Positions 28,859 to 37,024 of a stretch of 64,000 nt of DNA are shown piece after piece; positions within the stretch are counted from its first letter, which is position 1; each line of letters begins with the position of its first letter. Made by a program: the position numbers and the translations under genes. This DNA is from Flavobacterium macacae (GTDB taxonomy: Bacteria; Bacteroidota; Bacteroidia; Flavobacteriales; Flavobacteriaceae). The notes beneath the pieces were generated by a model. It was not told where the DNA came from. It saw only the letters and a program-made list of their open reading frames with translations, and made no database searches. The stretch is from positions 62,001-126,000 of the forward strand of contig NZ_RQVR01000004.1 in assembly GCF_003865365.1 (NCBI RefSeq). Direction: 5' to 3'.

Positions 28859-29131
28859 TTAGCTTACAGCGTTCGAAGCTTTATCCTTTAAATCTGACGT
28901 AGAATTAATTGCTTTTTCTGCAATATTTTTACTTTCTTGAATTGCGTTTTCAGATACAGATACTGCTGAATCCTTAATTTTTCCAACTGAATCTTTGACC
29001 TTCCCGGCGATGTCTCCTGCTTTGTCAAGAATAGAATTTAAGGTATATCCTTTTTTATTGCAAATAATTCCTACTACTGCTAAGGCTGCAACTCCAGCTG
29101 CAATCCCTATAATTAATTTTTGGTTACTCAT
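28859..29131 (-). CDS. Small membrane protein with YtxH-like amphipathic tail
   Basis: A 90-residue protein: one N-terminal membrane helix (about 6-24, LIIGIAAGVAALAVVGIIC) and then a Lys/Asp/Ser/Ala-rich amphipathic helix (KAGDIAGKVKDSVGKIKDSA) with an 11-residue periodicity resembling YtxH or LEA-type stress proteins. Located 35 bp downstream of a 52-codon membrane microprotein gene on the same strand. Function unknown; a stress role is an analogy only. Confidence 0.7.
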   Translation of the reverse strand: MSNQKLIIGIAAGVAALAVVGIICNKKGYTLNSILDKAGDIAGKVKDSVGKIKDSAVSVSENAIQESKNIAEKAINSTSDLKDKASNAVS

Positions 29132-29166
29132 AGCGTTGTTTTATATATAGATTATTCTTGTTGTTC

Positions 29167-29325
29167 TTAAATAAATAATGGAAAACCATATTCTTCTTCG
29201 TGACCATCCAATTCGCGATCTTCCTCCTCATCATCGAAGATTTCCATCTTGTTGATAAATGTTTTTACAATGGTGGCTAAAGCAAGGCTCATGATTCCGA
29301 AAAGCAAAAGATTTTTTGTGTTCAT
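29167..29325 (-). CDS. 52-residue acidic membrane microprotein
   Basis: An ORF of 52 codons too short for the usual cut-off. The ATG is at 29325 and the stop at 29167-29169. One hydrophobic helix (about 5-20, NLLLFGIMSLALATIV) is followed by KTFINKMEIF and an extremely acidic tail with a run DDEEEDRELDGHEEEYG. The composition is far from random translated sequence. It lies 35 bp upstream of the YtxH-like gene, so the two may be co-expressed. No homologue is known to me. Confidence 0.6.
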   Translation of the reverse strand: MNTKNLLLFGIMSLALATIVKTFINKMEIFDDEEEDRELDGHEEEYGFPLFI

Positions 29326-29602
29326 TTCAATGTGATTTTAATGTTATAGTGGTTTTTAATTTTCCATTTGATATGAAATTACGATTAAAAAACCATTGCG
29401 AGAGCGCATTTAATATAACTTTAATAGTATTTGTAATGAGATGGGAGAATGTTGTAATGAGATTTTAGATATGGAAATTAAAAATGGATAATTCAGACTA
29501 AAAACAAATGAATGCAGTTCTTAATACACTGCTCATTTTCTACACTGCACCGCGCTCCATTCTAATTTCTAACTTCTATTTAAAAAAAAACAAAAATAAT
29601 GC
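29326..29602. other. Gene-free interval ahead of the candidate small RNA
   Basis: About 280 A+T-rich bases with no credible protein-coding ORF. A 100-codon frame at 29508-29810 crosses the promoter and RNA hairpins and is rejected. Confidence 0.6.
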
Positions 29603-29633
29603 TTGCGCAATAAATAAATTAGACTACTTTTGC
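29603..29633 (+). promoter_or_regulatory. Full flavobacterial promoter TTG-N19-TACTTTTGC
   Basis: TTG at 29603-29605, exactly 19 bp, then TACTTTTGC at 29625-29633. This matches the flavobacterial promoter consensus (TTG-N19-TAnnTTTGC) at all positions. Transcription would begin near 29637 and proceed into the hairpin RNA. Confidence 0.8.
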
Positions 29634-29636
29634 ACC

Positions 29637-29698
29637 GAGAGACCTGGAAACAGGGTTACGCTCTTACCGCTTAAGCCGATCGCTCCAGATCGGCTTTT
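29637..29698 (+). ncRNA. Candidate small RNA with terminator hairpin
   Basis: Roughly 62 nt. Starting near 29637 it can fold AGAG (29638-29641) with CTCT (29661-29664) enclosing CCTG-GAAA-CAGG (29643-29654), a stem with a GNRA tetraloop, and ends in AAGCCGATC / GATCGGCTT (29673-29696) followed by TTTT, a rho-independent-type terminator. G+C content is clearly higher than in the flanks. No tRNA, SRP, 6S or riboswitch consensus was recognised. It is 70 bp upstream of the convergent MBL gene, so it is not a leader. Family unknown. Confidence 0.65.
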
Positions 29699-29771
29699 GC
29701 ACTTTTTAGGCGGTACTGTTTTACGCAAAACCCTGATGCTAGCTTTAGTCTTAAAATTAATTACGGCAACG

Positions 29772-30866
29772 TTACGCCACTCCTTCCCACCATTTCTTCG
29801 TGTTTCCTAAATTTTCAAAATCTAGAATTTCTCCAATCATCGGATGCGCCAACGCCACATTCTGTAATTTCGCCTCTTTTTCCGCTCGAATTATCGGTTC
29901 ATCCCAATCGTGCAGAGCCAACGGAAATTTCCCCCAATGCACCGGAAGCACTACTTTTGCATTTAAATCTTTTGAAGCTTGGATCGTTTCTTCTGGCATC
30001 ATATGAATATGTTTCCAGTTTTTATTGTATTGCCCACATTCTAAAACAGCCAAATCAAATGGGCCAAATTGTTTTCCGAAAGCTTTAAAAAAGGCATCAT
30101 ATCCAGAATCTCCTCCTATATATATCTTTTTATTGGGCGTTTTTAAAACAAAAGAATTCCAAAGTGCTTGATTTCGCTTTAATCCACGTCCCGAAAAATG
30201 TCTTGAAGGAAGCGAATTAATCGTAAAACCATTTTTCAAATCAATTTCTTCATGCCAGTCCATTTCATGAATTTGGCTCAGGTCAAATTTCCAACGCTCA
30301 AAATGCTGTGCTGTTCCCAAGCTTGTAATCACCTTTTTCGTCTTTGATTTTAAATTGATGACAGTCTTAAAATCTAAATGATCCCAATGATCATGCGTAA
30401 TTATTAAAAAATCTAATTCAGGAAAATCATCTGCGCAGTACACATTACTGCCTTTAAAGGCATTTACCGTATAAGAAAGCGGTGAAGCGCGGTTGCTAAA
30501 AACGGGATCAACTAAAAAAGTTTTACCGCTCAATTGCATGAAATAAGACGAATGTCCAAACCAGACTAAAATATCTTTTTGCGGATCTAAATTTTTCAAA
30601 TCTGTTTTTACAGAAGGAATACGATCTTTTGGAGTGTTGCGTTTGCTTTTTCCAAAGAAAAATTCTTTCATAAACGTGTAATAATTCGCTCCATCGGTTA
30701 AATCAGGCGTAAAAGTGATGTTTCTGAACTGTCCATTCTTATAGTTTTCAGATTTTTTTACTCTTTCAAGCCTTGTTCCATTTGGTCTTCGTCCAAATTT
30801 TGGAAGATTAAAAAATAGAATAACGGATAGCGTCAGCAAGAGAAGCATCGTAATTGTAAAAGCCAT
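29772..30866 (-). CDS. MBL-fold metallo-hydrolase (UlaG/NAPE-PLD type)
   Basis: A 364-residue protein with an N-terminal membrane helix (about 4-21, TITMLLLLTLSVILFF) and a metallo-beta-lactamase domain (about 95-345). Metal-binding residues are in ITHDHWDHLDF (HxHxDH), SLPSRHFSGRG, GGDSGYD and LPVHWGKF. The region matches the NAPE-PLD/UlaG-like group that hydrolyses phosphoester or lactone bonds; the RPNGTRLERV segment near the membrane is usual in lipid-directed members. The substrate cannot be told from sequence. Confidence 0.85.
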   Translation of the reverse strand: MAFTITMLLLLTLSVILFFNLPKFGRRPNGTRLERVKKSENYKNGQFRNITFTPDLTDGANYYTFMKEFFFGKSKRNTPKDRIPSVKTDLKNLDPQKDILVWFGHSSYFMQLSGKTFLVDPVFSNRASPLSYTVNAFKGSNVYCADDFPELDFLIITHDHWDHLDFKTVINLKSKTKKVITSLGTAQHFERWKFDLSQIHEMDWHEEIDLKNGFTINSLPSRHFSGRGLKRNQALWNSFVLKTPNKKIYIGGDSGYDAFFKAFGKQFGPFDLAVLECGQYNKNWKHIHMMPEETIQASKDLNAKVVLPVHWGKFPLALHDWDEPIIRAEKEAKLQNVALAHPMIGEILDFENLGNTKKWWEGVA

Positions 30867-31029
30867 TTTAAATACTAATTTCTACCAAAGCTATTGATAA
30901 ATTAATTTCACTATTAAAAAATCTTCATAAATATTTGTGCAAAATCAACTTTTCTTTGGGTTTTTTCTAACAAAATTTCGGTTTTATAATTGTATTTTAG
31001 TGTAAATAATCTCAAAACAAACAGTTATC

Positions 31030-31335
31030 ATGAACGATCATTTTAAAAATATAATTGACTCCTTAATAAAGAACGGTTTTATTGAATCAGAAACAAACGT
31101 GAAAGATTTGGGCCGTAAGTTAGATTTTAAGATTACGCAATATTCTTTAAATACCGACTTGAGCTTTAAATTTTTAAACAGCGACGATTTTATAAATTTC
31201 TTAAATTATTCCAGTTCTGAAGAAATTACTTCAGAAAAAATAGGCCTGATCAATTCTGCCATTTTAGAACAAGGCTTAGATCCTGGTGATTTTTTTTATG
31301 TAAATTTTTATAAAAAAGAAGTCAACGAACTTTAA
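31030..31335 (+). CDS. Hypothetical protein, 101 residues
   Basis: A small acidic soluble protein with no signal peptide or membrane helix. Sequence is mixed helical and strand with many Asn, Ser and Phe (LSFKFLNSDDFINFLNYSSS). No recognised motif. It is preceded by A+T-rich sequence and stands alone upstream of rdgB. I consider it a real gene because of its clean ATG, length and flavobacterial codon usage, but have no functional clue. Confidence 0.6.
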   Translation: MNDHFKNIIDSLIKNGFIESETNVKDLGRKLDFKITQYSLNTDLSFKFLNSDDFINFLNYSSSEEITSEKIGLINSAILEQGLDPGDFFYVNFYKKEVNEL

Positions 31336-31406
31336 AAGGTTATAAGGATTTGGGTTTATGGTTCAAAGGAATAAATTGTGAATATAAATTTTTTGTTCAA
31401 GAATAG

Positions 31407-31414
31407 TATCTTTG
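31407..31414 (+). promoter_or_regulatory. Promoter -7 element (TATCTTTG) of rdgB
   Basis: TATCTTTG followed by C, 53 bp before the ATG at 31468. Confidence 0.6.
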
Positions 31415-31467
31415 CTCAAAAGCTGAGTACTTACACCTTATGCCTAAAATCTTAAATCATCAAAAAC

Positions 31468-32040
31468 ATGCAACTTGTCTTCGCGTCCAATAACAAAAAT
31501 AAAATTAAAGAGATCCAAAGTCTTTTACCAAATGATATTCAAATCTTAAGCCTGGAAGACATCGGCTGTTTTGAAGACATTGAAGAAACTGCCGAAACCA
31601 TTGAAGGAAATGCGATTTTAAAAGCGAATTATGTAACCCAAAACTATGGTTACGACTGTTTTGCAGACGATTCAGGTTTGGAAGTAAATGCCTTAAATGG
31701 CGCACCTGGAGTTATCTCCGCACGTTATGCTGGGGAGCAAAAAAACGACCAAGACAATATGAACAAATTGCTTTCTGAATTAGAATCTCATTCTGACAGA
31801 AGCGCCAATTTCAAAACCGTTATCGCACTCAACCTTAACGGAAGGCAAGAATTATTTACAGGGAAAATCTTCGGAGAAATCACTTTTGAAAAAAAAGGAA
31901 GCAACGGTTTTGGGTATGATCCCATCTTTAAACCCGAAGGATTTTCTGATACTTTTGCACAACTTTCATTCGAAGAAAAGGGTTCTATTAGCCATCGAGC
32001 GAAAGCAGTCGCACAACTCATCGCTTACTTAAAAAAGTAA
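31468..32040 (+). CDS. rdgB: Non-canonical purine NTP pyrophosphatase (RdgB/HAM1)
   Basis: A 190-residue Ham1-family enzyme that hydrolyses dITP, dXTP and ITP to the monophosphates, keeping deaminated purines out of DNA. Motifs present: SNNKNKIKEIQ at residues 6-16, CFADDSGLEV around 68, GFGYDPIFKP around 148 and the late SHRAKA segment. Length fits the family. It has its own promoter, and the DEAD-box gene follows after 100 bp. Confidence 0.95.
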   Translation: MQLVFASNNKNKIKEIQSLLPNDIQILSLEDIGCFEDIEETAETIEGNAILKANYVTQNYGYDCFADDSGLEVNALNGAPGVISARYAGEQKNDQDNMNKLLSELESHSDRSANFKTVIALNLNGRQELFTGKIFGEITFEKKGSNGFGYDPIFKPEGFSDTFAQLSFEEKGSISHRAKAVAQLIAYLKK

Positions 32041-32111
32041 CTTTCTGATTTTCAATATTTAATAAAAAAATAAACTTCTGTTTTGCATTAGTTTAAATGG
32101 TTTATTAAACG

Positions 32112-32119
32112 TACCTTTG
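32112..32119 (+). promoter_or_regulatory. Promoter -7 element (TACCTTTG) of the DEAD-box gene
   Basis: TACCTTTG followed by C; overlaps an in-frame TTG (32117) and so supports the ATG at 32141 as the start. Confidence 0.65.
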
Positions 32120-32140
32120 CGCCCTATTTTAAATACATAT

Positions 32141-34060
32141 ATGAATAAATTTGAACAATTAGGATTGAATGAATCGTTACTGAAGGCGATTTTAGATCTA
32201 GGATTTGAAAATCCGTCAGAGGTACAGGAAAAGGCGATTCCCCTATTATTGGAAAAAGACACAGATATGGTTGCGTTGGCTCAAACAGGGACAGGGAAAA
32301 CAGCAGCTTTCGGTTTTCCGCTAATCCAAAAAATTGATGCCAACAACAGAAACACACAAGCATTAGTTTTATCGCCTACACGCGAATTATGTTTACAGAT
32401 TACTAACGAACTTAAAAACTACGCAAAATACGAAAAAAGTATTAATGTGGTAGCAGTTTATGGTGGCGCAAGTATTACAGAACAAGCAAGAGACATTAAG
32501 AGAGGCGCTCAAATCATTGTAGCAACTCCAGGAAGAATGCAAGACATGATCAACAGAGGTTTGGTTAATATTAAAAACATAGATTACTGTGTTCTTGATG
32601 AAGCTGACGAAATGTTGAACATGGGATTCTATGAAGACATCGTATCTATTTTATCTGACACTCCAGACGAAAAAAACACTTGGTTATTCTCGGCTACCAT
32701 GCCGCAAGAAGTAGCTCGAATTGCAAAACAATTCATGAGCGAACCGGTAGAAATTACTGTGGGAACTAAAAATTCAGGTTCTGCAACTGTTTCTCACGAA
32801 TTTTACTTAGTAAATGCTCGTGACCGTTATGAAGCTTTAAAAAGATTGGCGGATGCAAATCCAGATATCTTCTCTGTAGTTTTCTGTCGTACCAAAAGAG
32901 ACACGCAAGCTGTTGCCGAAAAATTAGTAGAAGATGGTTATAGCGCCGCTGCTTTGCACGGAGATTTATCTCAAGCACAAAGAGACGGTGTAATGAAATC
33001 TTTTAGAGGAAGACAAATCCAAATGCTTGTTGCAACTGACGTTGCAGCGCGTGGAATTGACGTTGACAGCATTACACACGTTGTAAACTACCAACTTCCT
33101 GACGAAATTGAAACGTACAACCACCGTTCTGGAAGAACTGGTCGTGCTGGAAAATTAGGAACTTCTATCGTAATCGTGACTAAAAGCGAAATGCGCAAGA
33201 TTTCTTCTATCGAAAGAATCATCAAGCAAAAATTTGAAGAGAAAACAATTCCATCTGGAATCGAAATCTGTGAAATCCAACTATTGCATTTAGCAAACAA
33301 GATTAAAGATACCGAAGTTGATCAGGAAATTGGCAACTACCTTCCGGCAATCACAAGCGTGCTTGAAGATTTGTCAAAAGAAGAATTGATCAAAAAAATT
33401 GTTTCTGTAGAATTCAACAGATTTATCAACTATTACAAGAAAAACAGAGATATTTCTTCTCAATCTTCTGGTGAAAGACGTGACAGCGACAGTGCTCCAA
33501 GAGAGAACAACAGCGGTGCGACTCGTTATTTCGTGAACATTGGTTCTCGCGATAATTTTGACTGGATGTCATTGAAAGATTTCTTGAAAGAAACATTAGA
33601 CCTTGGTCGTGACGACGTTTTCAAGGTTGACGTAAAAGAAGGATTCTCATTCTTTAATACAGATCCAGAACACACTGATAAAGTGATGGAAGTTCTTAAC
33701 GGATTTGAATTAGAAGGAAGAAGAATCAACGTTGAGATTTCTAAAAACGACGGTGGCGGAAGAAGCAACTCAAGAAGAGACCACAACGGAAGAAGTGGTG
33801 GCGGATTTGGTGGCGGAAGATCTGGTGGCGAAAGAAGCGGTGGTTTCAGAAGCGACAGAGGTGCAGCTCCAAGAAGAGAAGGTGGATTCAGAAGCGATCG
33901 CGGTGGATCATCTTCATCTGACAGACCTGCAAGAAGAGACGGTGGTTTTTCTTCTGACCGACCAAAAAGAGAAGGCGGTTTTTCTGAAAGAGCTCCGAGA
34001 CGTTCTGATGCTTCAGGATCATCTGACGCACCAAGACCAAGAAGACCAAGAAGAGACTAA
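32141..34060 (+). CDS. DEAD-box ATP-dependent RNA helicase (DeaD/CsdA type)
   Basis: A 639-residue RNA helicase; the start MNKFEQLGLNESLLKAI leads straight into the Q motif. Helicase motifs: AQTGTGKT, PTRELCLQI, TPGRM, VLDEADEML, FSATMP, ARGIDVD and HRSGRTGRAG. After the helicase core a DbpA/CsdA-like RNA-binding domain (about 465-550, RYFVNIGSRDNFDWMSLKDF) is followed by a roughly 90-residue Arg/Gly/Ser-rich tail with repeated GGFRSDRGG units. It is likely to act in ribosome assembly, RNA decay or cold adaptation, as in E. coli DeaD. Confidence 0.93.
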   Translation: MNKFEQLGLNESLLKAILDLGFENPSEVQEKAIPLLLEKDTDMVALAQTGTGKTAAFGFPLIQKIDANNRNTQALVLSPTRELCLQITNELKNYAKYEKSINVVAVYGGASITEQARDIKRGAQIIVATPGRMQDMINRGLVNIKNIDYCVLDEADEMLNMGFYEDIVSILSDTPDEKNTWLFSATMPQEVARIAKQFMSEPVEITVGTKNSGSATVSHEFYLVNARDRYEALKRLADANPDIFSVVFCRTKRDTQAVAEKLVEDGYSAAALHGDLSQAQRDGVMKSFRGRQIQMLVATDVAARGIDVDSITHVVNYQLPDEIETYNHRSGRTGRAGKLGTSIVIVTKSEMRKISSIERIIKQKFEEKTIPSGIEICEIQLLHLANKIKDTEVDQEIGNYLPAITSVLEDLSKEELIKKIVSVEFNRFINYYKKNRDISSQSSGERRDSDSAPRENNSGATRYFVNIGSRDNFDWMSLKDFLKETLDLGRDDVFKVDVKEGFSFFNTDPEHTDKVMEVLNGFELEGRRINVEISKNDGGGRSNSRRDHNGRSGGGFGGGRSGGERSGGFRSDRGAAPRREGGFRSDRGGSSSSDRPARRDGGFSSDRPKREGGFSERAPRRSDASGSSDAPRPRRPRRD

Positions 34061-34147
34061 TTTTTTTAGTTAATTTTCTTATAATTATACTGAGACTGCA
34101 AAATATCTTAAAGAGTTTTATTACTTTTAATGCCATTCAACAAGGCT

Positions 34148-34903
34148 ATGAGATATTTTGCAGTTTTCTTTTTTTTCCTCCTCCACACTCTTGCCTTTTC
34201 GCAAGATAAAATTTCGGGTACAATTGTCAACGACAAGACTTTACTAGTGATTCCCGAGGTTAGTATCATCAACCTAAATAAAGTAAAAGGAACGACTTCT
34301 AACGGAAGCGGTGCATTCCAATTGGAAGCAACTGTAAACGATACGTTACACATTTCTTCGTTAGGCTATAAATCTATAAAAGTCAGAGTAACAAATGACT
34401 GGTTTAGAGATCAAAATACAAAAATTAAGATGACTGAAAAAGCCTATGCGCTACCAGAAGTCGTGATTAATCAATACAACCTTACCGGTTATTTAGAAGT
34501 AGATTACAAAATCATACCAATTAAAGAAAATTACCGCTACAGCATTTCTGGTCTTACGGCTGGATATGAAGTTGGTCATAATTCCCCAAATGCTTTCTCA
34601 AAAGTAATGGGATCTATTTTTAATCCCGCAGATATGCTTTATAATTTCTTTGGAAAAAAACCAACAGAATTAAAGCGTTTGAAGGAAATGAAAAAAGATG
34701 ACAATGTCAAGAATCTTTTAGCTTCTAAATTTGACCGAGAAACACTAGGCGCATTATTAGGCGTTACACCAAAAGAAATTGCTGAAATTTTAGAGCGATG
34801 CAATTATTCAGAATCATTTATTAAAACAGCTAACGATCTTCAAATCATGGACGCTATTAATGAATGTTATGAGGAATATAAAATTTTGAAAGGAAAGAGA
34901 TAA
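34148..34903 (+). CDS. Secreted carboxypeptidase-regulatory-like domain protein
   Basis: A 251-residue protein; the ATG at 34148 opens a signal peptide (MRYFAVFFFFLLHTLAFSQ), while the in-frame ATG at 34130 would place six extra residues before it. Residues about 20-105 form a CarboxypepD_reg-like domain (ISGTIVNDKTLLVIPEVSII, TSNGSGAFQLEA), as in the N-terminus of TonB receptors but here alone. The C-terminal 110 residues are helical and charged. No enzyme motif. Probably periplasmic and of unknown role. Confidence 0.75.
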   Translation: MRYFAVFFFFLLHTLAFSQDKISGTIVNDKTLLVIPEVSIINLNKVKGTTSNGSGAFQLEATVNDTLHISSLGYKSIKVRVTNDWFRDQNTKIKMTEKAYALPEVVINQYNLTGYLEVDYKIIPIKENYRYSISGLTAGYEVGHNSPNAFSKVMGSIFNPADMLYNFFGKKPTELKRLKEMKKDDNVKNLLASKFDRETLGALLGVTPKEIAEILERCNYSESFIKTANDLQIMDAINECYEEYKILKGKR

Positions 34904-34970
34904 AAGACAATAATTACCATAAATCTAAGCATAATTTTATTTACTTATCTGAAATAGCCAAAGACAATTT

Positions 34971-35696
34971 ATGAAAAATTTTCTACTATTATTCGTTTGC
35001 CTATTTTCCATCTCTAAAATTGTTGCTCTAAATAATCAAATTTTTACAATTAAGTCAAAGATAATAAGCTTCGAAGAATTAGTAATACTTAGAAAAAAAA
35101 TTGATTCTGTCAACGAATTTAAAACATTATATGATGACGATAGATATTCTGTTAGAGATTCTTGCCGTGGAGAATTTGGAGGTTGGGTGAAATTCAAAGA
35201 TAAGAAAACTAAATTTGAGTATATATTTGAGTCTACTTGTGCGCTAATGATAAACAAATTCAAAGGAAAATACATCGTCACTGGAACACTAAACCATATG
35301 GGAGGATTTACAAAAATATACGAAATAACAAATCCATTATTGCTAAAAAAAATAAATAGAGGGGAAAAAATTATTTTCCAAAAAATTGGAAATAAAGGAG
35401 CAAAAATACTTGTTAATAAATTTGGAATGACAACATTGTTTACATTTGAATACAATAAAAGATTATTTCATATTGTTTCCAATTCTTCAGAGACTTTCAT
35501 CAGCGAGATTGAAAATGGAGCATTTAAAAAGATACAATCACTCTATAATAAAGAGATTCATACAATTATTCCCAGAATCTTGAATTCAGATAATTCCTCT
35601 AAAATATTTTTCAACGATTACACAGTTAAAGGACTTAAGGGTAAAGGATATTTTGAAGTCGATAAAAACAATATTACAGTCTTTACTGTTGAATAA
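34971..35696 (+). CDS. Hypothetical secreted protein, 241 residues
   Basis: A protein with an N-terminal signal peptide (MKNFLLLFVCLFSISKIVAL) and a Lys/Phe/Asn-rich beta-type body. Two Cys (in RDSCRGEFGG and FESTCALM) could form a disulfide. It is slightly richer in A+T than its neighbours. I do not recognise a family. It lies 67 bp after the carboxypeptidase-regulatory-like gene, perhaps in one unit. Confidence 0.65.
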   Translation: MKNFLLLFVCLFSISKIVALNNQIFTIKSKIISFEELVILRKKIDSVNEFKTLYDDDRYSVRDSCRGEFGGWVKFKDKKTKFEYIFESTCALMINKFKGKYIVTGTLNHMGGFTKIYEITNPLLLKKINRGEKIIFQKIGNKGAKILVNKFGMTTLFTFEYNKRLFHIVSNSSETFISEIENGAFKKIQSLYNKEIHTIIPRILNSDNSSKIFFNDYTVKGLKGKGYFEVDKNNITVFTVE

Positions 35697-35759
35697 GACG
35701 GCTTGGTCTTTCATTAAGCAAAATTTTCACTTATAAATCCTGAACCTTTCGCTTTAAAA

Positions 35760-36437
35760 CTATACTAAATTATTAATTTCCTTATAACGCTGTTCAATTC
35801 TTTTAATATCTTTTATCGAGTTTTTTGTCCAAGCCAATCGAAGCGCAATCATTTCTTCTTCAGAAAGATGCCAATCTAAATCTGATTTGTGAAGGCGGCC
35901 CATAATATTTTGAATGATAATCGCCGCTGAAACTGAAATATTTAAACTTTCTGTAAAACCAGCCATCGGAATTTTCATAAAACCATCGGCTTCATTCATC
36001 ACTTCTTCTGAAAGTCCGTCGCGTTCGGTCCCAAAAAATATAGCAGCAGGTTTTGTAATATCAAATTCATCCAGCAAACAATCGTTCTCGTGTGGCGTCG
36101 TAGCAATGATTTGATAGCCTTTTTCTTTTAATGATTTTATACATGAAACATTAGAATCATACCGATTCACATCCACCCATTTCTGGGCGCCCATTGCAAT
36201 TTCTTTATCGATGCTTTTCCCGAATTTCTCTTCAATTACGTGTAAATTCTGTATCCCGAAGACTTCACAGCTTCGCATCACGGCACTGGTGTTGTGCAAC
36301 TGGAACACGTCTTCCACGGCAACGGTAAAATGATTGGTTCTTTTTTCTAAAACTTTAAGGAATTTATTTTTGCGGTTTTCAGTTATAAATTCTTCTAAAT
36401 AAGCAAGATATTCGACTTCAGAAGTATTTTCTTTCAT
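35760..36437 (-). CDS. TrmH/SpoU-family RNA 2'-O-methyltransferase
   Basis: A 225-residue SPOUT enzyme using S-adenosylmethionine. The three SpoU motifs are intact: NTSAVMRSCEVFG (motif 1 with conserved Asn and Arg), AAIFFGTERDGLSEE (motif 2) and PMAGFTESLNISVSAAI (motif 3), the last two forming the trefoil knot. The length and N-terminus (VLEKRTNHFTVAVEDVFQLH) resemble TrmH acting on Gm18 of tRNA. The exact tRNA target is inference. Confidence 0.9.
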   Translation of the reverse strand: MKENTSEVEYLAYLEEFITENRKNKFLKVLEKRTNHFTVAVEDVFQLHNTSAVMRSCEVFGIQNLHVIEEKFGKSIDKEIAMGAQKWVDVNRYDSNVSCIKSLKEKGYQIIATTPHENDCLLDEFDITKPAAIFFGTERDGLSEEVMNEADGFMKIPMAGFTESLNISVSAAIIIQNIMGRLHKSDLDWHLSEEEMIALRLAWTKNSIKDIKRIEQRYKEINNLV

Positions 36438-36493
36438 ATAATTAGTGATTTTCTTAAATAGTTTTCTTAATTTGGCTAAGCTAAAAATAGGCT

Positions 36494-37024
36494 ATGACGC
36501 AAGAAGAATTATTACCGCAAATTTACAAAAAAGACGACAGAGCATTTACATTAATGTATGATATGTATTCAAAAAGTCTTTACAGTGTTATTTACAACCT
36601 CGTTCGCGACCAAGAAGAAGCAGAAGACGTGCTTCAAGAAACGTTTGTAAAAATCTGGAAAAACATTGATAGCTATAACGAAAGCAAAGGACGTTTTTAC
36701 ACGTGGATCCTTAATATAGCCAGAAATACAACCATCGACAAACTTCGCTCGAAAGGCTACAACAACAAGCAAAAAAACCTTAGTTCTGATAATTTCGTAC
36801 ATCTGTTAGACGACAGCAACAAGCTGACCAATAAGATTGATACAATTGGAATTCGCGAATTTGTAAAAAAATTAAAACCAAAATGTATCCAGATTATTGA
36901 TCTTTTGTTTTTCAAAGGATATACCCAGCAGGAAGCTTCTGATGAATTGCAAATTCCGCTTGGAACTGTCAAAACCCAGAACAGAAACTGTATTAATGAT
37001 TTAAGAAACTTTTTAAAAGTATAA
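36494..37024 (+). CDS. ECF-type sigma factor (second pair)
   Basis: A 176-residue sigma-70 family protein. Region 2 lies at about 22-92 (DQEEAEDVLQETFVKIWKNI, FYTWILNIARNTTIDKLR) and region 4 at about 118-172 (IIDLLFFKGYTQQEASDELQ). Its stop overlaps the next start (TAATG), so the anti-sigma gene is translationally coupled. This type pairs with RskA-like anti-sigma factors. Different from the sigma at 1411 in sequence and partner type. Confidence 0.92.
   Translation: MTQEELLPQIYKKDDRAFTLMYDMYSKSLYSVIYNLVRDQEEAEDVLQETFVKIWKNIDSYNESKGRFYTWILNIARNTTIDKLRSKGYNNKQKNLSSDNFVHLLDDSNKLTNKIDTIGIREFVKKLKPKCIQIIDLLFFKGYTQQEASDELQIPLGTVKTQNRNCINDLRNFLKV

Noticed and set aside
29637..29698. tRNA-like or SRP-like fold
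   Set aside because: GCGGTAAGAGC on the minus strand recalls a D-arm, but there is no acceptor stem or T-loop and the anticodon arm is not formed; no SRP GGAA-type apical loop is present.
29508..29810. 100-codon ORF on the plus strand
   Set aside because: It crosses a perfect promoter, RNA hairpins and the end of the convergent MBL gene; composition is not protein-like.
33732..34073. 113-residue ORF inside the DEAD-box gene
   Set aside because: Out-of-frame reading of the Gly/Arg/Ser-rich tail; no start signal.
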